Shown here: in pieces, positions 58,294 through 64,000 of the stretch
Layout of the letters: every line of letters begins with the position of its first letter
Numbering within the stretch: position 1 is the stretch's first letter
NCBI RefSeq assembly: GCF_963924675.1
Contig: NC_089235.1
Location: 59,640,220 to 59,704,219, forward strand
Length of the DNA stretch: 64,000 bases
Origin: Phocoena phocoena
Lineage: Eukaryota > Chordata > Mammalia > Artiodactyla > Phocoenidae
Direction of reading: 5' to 3'
Program-made: the position numbers and the translations under genes
The notes under the pieces: generated by a model
The model's input: only the letters and a program-made list of their open reading frames with translations
Databases searched by the model: none
Told to the model about the DNA's origin: nothing

Positions 58294-58639
58294 TCTTTTT
58301 TAAGTGATTTTTTTACTAATTAATTAATTTTTATTTTTGGCTGCGTTGGGTCATCATTGCTGGGCGTGGGCTTTCTCTAGTTGTGGCGAGCGGGGGCTGC
58401 ACTCTTCATTGCGGTGCGCAGGCTTCTCATTGCGGTGGCTTCTCTTTGTTGCGGAGCACGGGCTCTAGGCATGCGGGCTCACTAGTTGTGGCTCGCGGGC
58501 TCTAGAGCGCAGGCTCAGTAGTTGCGGCACACGGGCTTAGTTGCTCTGCGGCATGTGGGACCTTCCTGGACAAGGGCTTGAACCCGTGTCCCCTGCGTTG
58601 GCAGGCGTGTTCTTAACCACTGTGCCACCAGGGAAGTCC
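58294..58639 (-). mobile_element. Older long CHR-type SINE
   Basis: An antisense ~345-base member with extra text not seen in the shorter copies ('ggctgcgttgggtcatcattgctg', 'tgcggtgcgcaggcttctcattgcggtggcttctc') and the shared end 'gtgccaccagggaagtccc'. The duplication ctgaaaacgtataatgc (58277-58293) matches ctgaaaatgtataatgc (58640-58656) with one mismatch. Confidence 0.92.
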
Positions 58640-58656
58640 CTGAAAATGTATAATGC

Positions 58657-60234
58657 TTTTGAGGGACTGTCATAATAGTTCCCCGTTACAATGCTAGAAA
58701 CCAGTGACACCAAGTGGGGAGTGAAATTACTTGGATGCACAGAGATTTGGTGGAAAATGACTACATATGCTTAAAAATATCAGAAAATAGATTACACTTG
58801 GGCTAAAGTTTTAGTAGAAAGAATCAATTTATCAGCAAATTGAGTTGCCATGATAGAAGTAGGAGCAGCTTTATATAAAGTACAAGATACGTATCTTTTC
58901 TCATAAACTTTCAGCTATGGGATGCCTCCAGCCAAACAGTTTTCTTTTTTCTTGAACAATATTTGCTCTCTCCTGAGGGTCTTTGCACCTGTTGTTTCTT
59001 TTGTCTAGATTAGTGCTTGTTTACCTCCTCCCCCTCCCCCTTGAGTGACTGGCCCCTTCTTCCTATTCAGGTCTCATGCCTCAGCTAAAATGTCACCTTC
59101 TTGTCTTTTAAAATGAGGCTTTGAGTGGTTAAGTAACTTGACAAATATCACAGTGCCTCACCCTAGAACCCAAACTTTCCAGTTTCAGTACTGCTTTTGT
59201 ATTTCAATTAAAGAAAAAATAGTTTATTGATATCATAGGAGACAGAGATGTAAGAGCCTCCCACCGTAAGTCTGGGAAAGGGCAACCAAAGAGGAAGAGT
59301 ACCTGGTGACCACGAGTCATCATCTGGGGTATCTTGAAGAAAGCTTTATGGCAAAAATGGACGGGGTCCTGTGAGAGCCACCAGTTTAGGGAATGCCAAA
59401 TGGATGGGCTTTCTATAAATTTTACCCAAATCATTATAAATAGGATCCCTGAGAGCTAATCATCAGTCTTTGATATAAATTTTGGTACCAGGAAGTGAGT
59501 TAAGTACGAAATAATCACATATATATGATCACAACATACATATATGATGTTACTATATATATATATATATATTTTATATATGATACCATGACTATCTATC
59601 TAACTACCCAATTTATTTTAAGGAACTAGTTCATACAGTTGTGAGGGCTGGCTGACAAACCTGAAATCTGTCAGGCTGGAAACTGAAGCAGGATTTCTAT
59701 GTTGCAGTTATGAGGCATGATTTCTTCTTTGGAAAATCTCCATTTTGTTCTTAAGGCCTTTTAACTGCCTGGAGAAGGCCCATCCACGTTATTGAGAGTA
59801 ATCTCCTTCGCTTAACATCAACTGTCGATGTTAAACACATCTGCAAAATGTCTTCACAGCAATACCTAGGCTAGCGTGTGATTAAATAACTGGGTACCAG
59901 AGCCTACGCAAGTTGACACATAAAACTAACCATCATAGGTACTTATCTCTGTATGTTCTCCATTTCCTGCTTACTTTTCTTAACTTGTAAAGTTAAGAGC
60001 AAAACCATACACGACAGTTCAGGAGTGACTTCACCAAGAATCTAAGAATAGAAGAGGGATTTCTTTCCATTTTCAACGCACATCACCATTTTGGGGATAT
60101 TTTTTCAGTGGTAGCTCTTTGTTGGGCTGGTATTGGTATTGGCTTTTTTCATCTCTCAGTCTCTTATTTATTCATTCCACAAATACTTATAAAATGCGAC
60201 CAGGCTCTAGGGAGTGGAAAATAATCTTTATAAG
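58657..60234. other. Mostly unique DNA with an L2 and an old repeat
   Basis: About 58965-59105 is L2 ('ggtctttgcacctgttgtttctt...aggtctcatgcctcagctaaaatgtcaccttc'). An AT microsatellite lies at 59560-59590. About 59620-59940 ('catacagttgtgagggctggctgac...aagttgacacataaaactaaccatca') is an old interspersed repeat of unassigned family. Confidence 0.5.
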
Positions 60235-60430
60235 TCAGTGCTTTCTACAATGATGGAAATGTTTTATAATCCACACTATTTACTACAGTAGCCACTAGCC
60301 ACATGTGGCTACCGGGCACTTGAAGTGTGGCTAGTATGACTGAGAAACTGGATTTTCATTTCCATTTAATTTTAGTCAATTTAGATTTACATTCAAATAC
60401 CCAAATGAGATTACTGTATTAGGCAATGTA
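60235..60430. mobile_element. DNA-transposon-like relic
   Basis: Contains 'gtagccactagccacatgtggctac', 'gcacttgaagtgtggctag' and 'gactgagaaactgg...ttccatttaattttag', typical of a short palindromic mammalian DNA transposon. The exact family was not assigned. Confidence 0.5.
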
Positions 60431-60469
60431 GTTCAAAATTACTGTGTTTCTTTTACTAAGATGCAGGCA

Positions 60470-60680
60470 TAAATTGGATTCTGATTTTTGATCCAGAAAA
60501 TGTCAGAGTTAGAAGGGACTTCAGGGGTCATTTGGCCAACCTTCTTTTATAGATGGGGATACAGAAGTCGGATGAGTTGCTGAAGGTTAGAGCTTGTTAG
60601 CAGCAGTGCAGGACCCAGCACCTGGATTGGCTGAGTCTCAGCCCAATGTTTACTCCCTTAGTCTGTACTACCTCCCCATC
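60470..60680 (-). mobile_element. MIR-like relic
   Basis: The text 'gtcagagttagaagggacttcaggggtcatttgg...tatagatggggatacagaagtcggatgagttgctgaagg' resembles antisense MIR-type SINE. Confidence 0.55.
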
Positions 60681-61004
60681 TAATTAGACCATTTGATTTT
60701 CCACTTGGAATCTCCAGTCCCTTTTGACTATAATTAACAAATGCTTCTAAAAATGGAACTCAATCACACACATGGTTTCAGAATGATTATATCTTGCCTG
60801 CACTGTGGCAAAATGATCTGGCATTTTTCTCTTTCAGAAGCCAGTTGGCTTATGACACATCTATCACCTCTGCACTGTTGCCAATGGGATGTTCTCTCCA
60901 GTCATGCATGACCGTCATATGCTTTATTGAAGACAGAAAACCATTTTATCTGCATTGCACTTAGTCTTCAGTATTTTCTTTGGAGGAAAATGCCACTTGA
61001 CCCA
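60681..61004. other. Unique DNA, no gene seen
   Basis: Left flank of the next SINE. Nothing was recognised. Confidence 0.35.
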
Positions 61005-61019
61005 CATGATACAATTTTT

Positions 61020-61228
61020 TTTTTTTTTTTTTTTGCGGTACGCGGGCCCCTCACTGCTGTGGCCTCTCCCGTTGCGGAGCACAGGCTCCGGACGCGCAGG
61101 CTCAGCGGCCATGGCTCACGGGCCCAGCCGCTCTGCGGCATGTGGGATCCTCCCGGACCGGGGCACGAACCCGTGTGCCCTGCCTCGGCAGGCGGACTCT
61201 CAACCACTGCGCCACCAGGGAAGCCCTG
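61020..61228 (-). mobile_element. CHR-type SINE
   Basis: An antisense full-length copy. The 15-base duplication catgatacaattttt is perfect at 61005-61019 and 61229-61243. Confidence 0.95.
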
Positions 61229-61243
61229 CATGATACAATTTTT

Positions 61244-62030
61244 GACATGGTACGTTCTTTGATAAATCTCTAGGTGACAGAAACAGACTGAACAGATTTT
61301 CTGTGGATTCTCCTTTTTTCACGTGGCCACTGGCTGACCTTCCTGTACTACGAACCTTTCTATGTTCATTTCCACTGTGCAAAATAAGCAGATTTATAGA
61401 CAGTTTACGTTTGCCAGGACATCGTCCTTGTTACAATAAGCTTGAAACCACTTTGCACTGTACCAAAGCCAGATGTCATATTGACTCTGCGTTTACTTTT
61501 TATCAAAGTATAAAATATAGGCCATGAAGCACTCAGAGGAAAGTTTGCCTTTGCTCTTTTTAGATAAAGTAAATTCAAAAAGTAATGGCAATCAGTAGTT
61601 GCATGAAGGGACCCGTGTCTCAGAATGGGCACTGGATTTGAGGAGAAGATGGAAAGTGTCTCTGGGATGAGGCTGATTGGGTAATATCATTTTAAACATG
61701 CTTTGCCAACAACAGGTTTTCTGTCACAGTGATCCGTTATTGAAGATGAAATTCTTATACCAGATAGAAATGAGGATTGTAATTTAAGGGAAGGAGGCGA
61801 TACTATCTCTTGGTGCAGAGTTTTATTATTTGGGGCCTGACTTTCCAATCCACTATCTGTGATTGACACAACGATCCGAGTTCCATCATTCCTCTGAGAG
61901 GTGAGTTGTCCGTCCATGGCTATCAGAGAACCAAATTTAGATTAGATGTTTGAGCCATAGGCTCAACTCCTCCAAATCTGCTCAGCTAAAAAAAAAAAAG
62001 CAATAACTAACACTGAAAAAAATCTACGGG
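61244..62030. other. Unique DNA, no gene seen
   Basis: No repeat or gene was recognised. Open frames 61303-61527 (+), 61405-61632 (-) and 61687-61917 (-) have no known similarity. Confidence 0.35.
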
Positions 62031-62248
62031 GGGCTTCCCTGGTGGCGCAGTGGTTGAGAGTCCGCCTGCCGATGCAGGGGACGCGGGTTCGTGCCCCGGT
62101 CTGGGAAGATCCCACATGCCGCGGAGCGGCTGGGCCCGTGAGCCATGGCCGCTGAGCCTGCGTGTCAGGAGCCTGTGTTCTGCAGCGGGAGAGGCTACAG
62201 CAGTGAGAGGCCCGCGTACCGCAAAAAAAAAAAAAAAAAAAAAAAAAA
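62031..62248 (+). mobile_element. CHR-type SINE
   Basis: A full-length copy with B box ggttcgtgcc and a 26-base A tail. Flanks aaatctacggg (left, ending 62030) and aaagctatggg (right, ending 62255) look like a duplication with two differences. Confidence 0.93.
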
Positions 62249-62256
62249 GCTATGGG

Positions 62257-64000
62257 ATAAGTCAAGTCATTACAAAATCAACTACAATTTAAAGATGGCA
62301 GTTTGGGGTTAGGATAATTATTTTCATTTCGTTTTTATAGAAAAGGCTCAAGAGTTATAGTAAGTACAGCAAAACCAAGTTAATTCAAATGACCTCTCCT
62401 TCACTCATTCTGTTACTAACCAGCTTGCTCTGAAATAAAGAGTTAGTGAGGTATAGGGTGCCTGACATTTTAGGGACAAAAGCTTTAAGAGAGTTTACTG
62501 TTTAATATTTATCCACATCATTTTATATTTGCATAAGGTTTTATTTTGATGAGTTAAAACTACCTTTCTCCCTAAACCAGCCTTGGGGCACCAGTGGAGC
62601 AATTACAACATTTAAAATAATCATCAGTAGTAAGCATAAAATATCAGCCACCTCCTAACAATATTTCAAGTTTAAAACTTTTATTAAAGTTAATGGGAGT
62701 TTTGCCTGCACAAGGACTGCTGGATGGACAATCTATAGAGGAGGCCAATACTTAAACAGGCAAATTAAAATCAAATGCTCCCAGATGACAAGAATAAACA
62801 GAATGGTGTTTAGAGTGATATGGAACAATGGCCACAGCAGGTCTAATATGTTATACGCAGACTTTTCCAATTTTATTTGTATAGAAACTCCAGAAATGGC
62901 TTCAAGGAGTGAACTGCCAGTGCTGCTTTCGCAAGGAAGTGGAGGATGCTCAGAGGACGTGCCCAGCTGAACTGATGAACGGAGATTGACTCCTCCCCTC
63001 ACCGTCTCATGAGATCCTCACAGCTGTCCTAAGAAATGTTCAGGAACCCACCACTACCCCTCCTCCGCAGATGATGAAGCCAAAGTGAAGACCAGGTATG
63101 TAGTCTGCCTCACTCATACAGCTTCTCTGTGACAGACAGAGGATTCCAAAAGTTGCTGAGAAACCTTGCAGTTGGGTGGATAAGCATGGACCTCTGGCTG
63201 TTGGTCCTGTTGGCTCCACTGTACAAGATAAACCAATTCTCAGGATGCTGGGCAGAATTTCTAAGAGTTGAGCAACACAAGATTTAAAATGTCCTTATCG
63301 ACTCCACTAACAACTTGAGTATCTACGGTGAACAATCCTATCTAGGGGGGAGGTTGGCTATCTGAAATCTACATTTCTGGTTTCAGTGTCGCCATTTTAT
63401 TTGATAATTTTCTTTCCTCTGTGTCAGTGTCACTCTCTGGCAGGCCCTCTCCATGAGGCGGCATCCCATGGCGCTAGCCTTCATTCTCTTAAACTGGATA
63501 ACGCAGGGAAAGAGAGTGTGTCTTGACTGACGATCCCAGTAGAAGTCCTGAGGCTGAATGTTACTGGATTGATCTGCATCGTATGTTCACACCTGAACCA
63601 ATCACAGCGGTCAGCGGGACTGAACACTGATGGGTCGGGCCTGTGTCATACACCTATCCTTAAATGAAAGGTGTATGGGGACAGCCCCATATAAATTTCA
63701 TTAGCGTGGGGAAGGAATGATTCTCCAAAGAAAATTAAGGTATCATTATCAGAAAAAGGAGGATATAATGATGGGCAGGCAATAACCGTCCTCTAGAGGT
63801 AAGTTAAAACAGTCTTCATTTTATAAATGAGAAAACTGAGGCTCAGAGGGGTCAAGTAGCTTGACTAAGGAACAGTGATGATCAGTAGAGACAAAGTCCT
63901 TAACGTCTAGCTCTTGAGAAAATCTACCCAGAGCGTCCAGCACATCACTGATCACTGAGGTTAAGAAAAAGTGTTCTATTCACGTTTTAAACCTGTCCAC
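62257..64000. other. Unique DNA with one MIR, no gene seen
   Basis: About 63805-63920 ('cttcattttataaatgagaaaactgaggctcagaggggtcaagtagcttgac') is antisense MIR. The overlapping frames 62733-63002 (-) and 62785-62970 (+) show no recognised similarity. No gene is seen before the window ends. Confidence 0.4.

Noticed and set aside
1..64000. CRISPR arrays, phage or bacterial defence loci, and intact endogenous retroviruses
   Set aside because: No regularly spaced repeats, no prokaryotic gene organisation, and no gag, pol or env reading frames beyond L1; only old solo LTR-type relics are seen.

Overview
This is a mammalian, almost certainly cetacean, nuclear DNA window. The strongest evidence is the tRNA-derived CHR-type SINE: nine near-identical copies start with gggcttccctgg, carry a pol III B box of the form ggttcg-n-n-cc, and end in an A tail after 'ccgcgtaccgc'. 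Two older, more divergent relatives are also present. L1 elements carry the matching cetartiodactyl-type ORF1, ORF2 and 5' UTR. I found no intact host protein-coding gene, no rRNA or functional tRNA gene and no CRISPR. The sequence reads as intergenic or deep-intronic DNA built up by several ages of transposons.

Layout. 1-1020: a short L1 nested in an older L1 3' UTR, then an antisense ancient L1 and a MIR. 1552-1769 (minus): a decayed exon copy resembling SPTLC2 (serine palmitoyltransferase subunit), still flanked by splice-like sites. 2.8 kb: a CHR SINE. 3.1-6.0 kb: mostly unique. 6031-11821 (minus): L1-C, an almost complete L1 with target-site duplications (TSDs). 11.8-33.8 kb: unique DNA with MIR, L2, hAT and LTR relics, seven CHR-type SINEs, and an NCOA3-like pseudogene fragment at 19.57-19.95 kb. 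33799-37296 (plus): L1-A, 5' truncated, inserted into an L2, with TSDs and an apparent 3' transduction. 37.3-45.8 kb: unique DNA plus an MLT1-like LTR. 45811-50920 (minus): L1-B, an internally deleted L1 with a long CpG-rich 5' UTR. 51-64 kb: four SINEs, an older L1 piece (54.9-55.8 kb), and MIR, L2 and hAT relics.

How the parts relate. None of the genes here work together as a pathway; the biology is retrotransposition. Three points deserve attention. (1) All three large L1s share the same one-base deletion in ORF2 just upstream of the reverse transcriptase (RT) core. (2) L1-A and L1-B also share another frame break and loss of the first Asp of the RT F-A-D-D motif, so they look like copies of a defective L1 lineage moved in trans. 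(3) L1-C lacks a block of 5' UTR exactly at a strong splice-acceptor-like site that L1-B still shows, which suggests it was copied from a spliced L1 RNA. Repeat family names are from memory of consensus sequences and were not checked by search.
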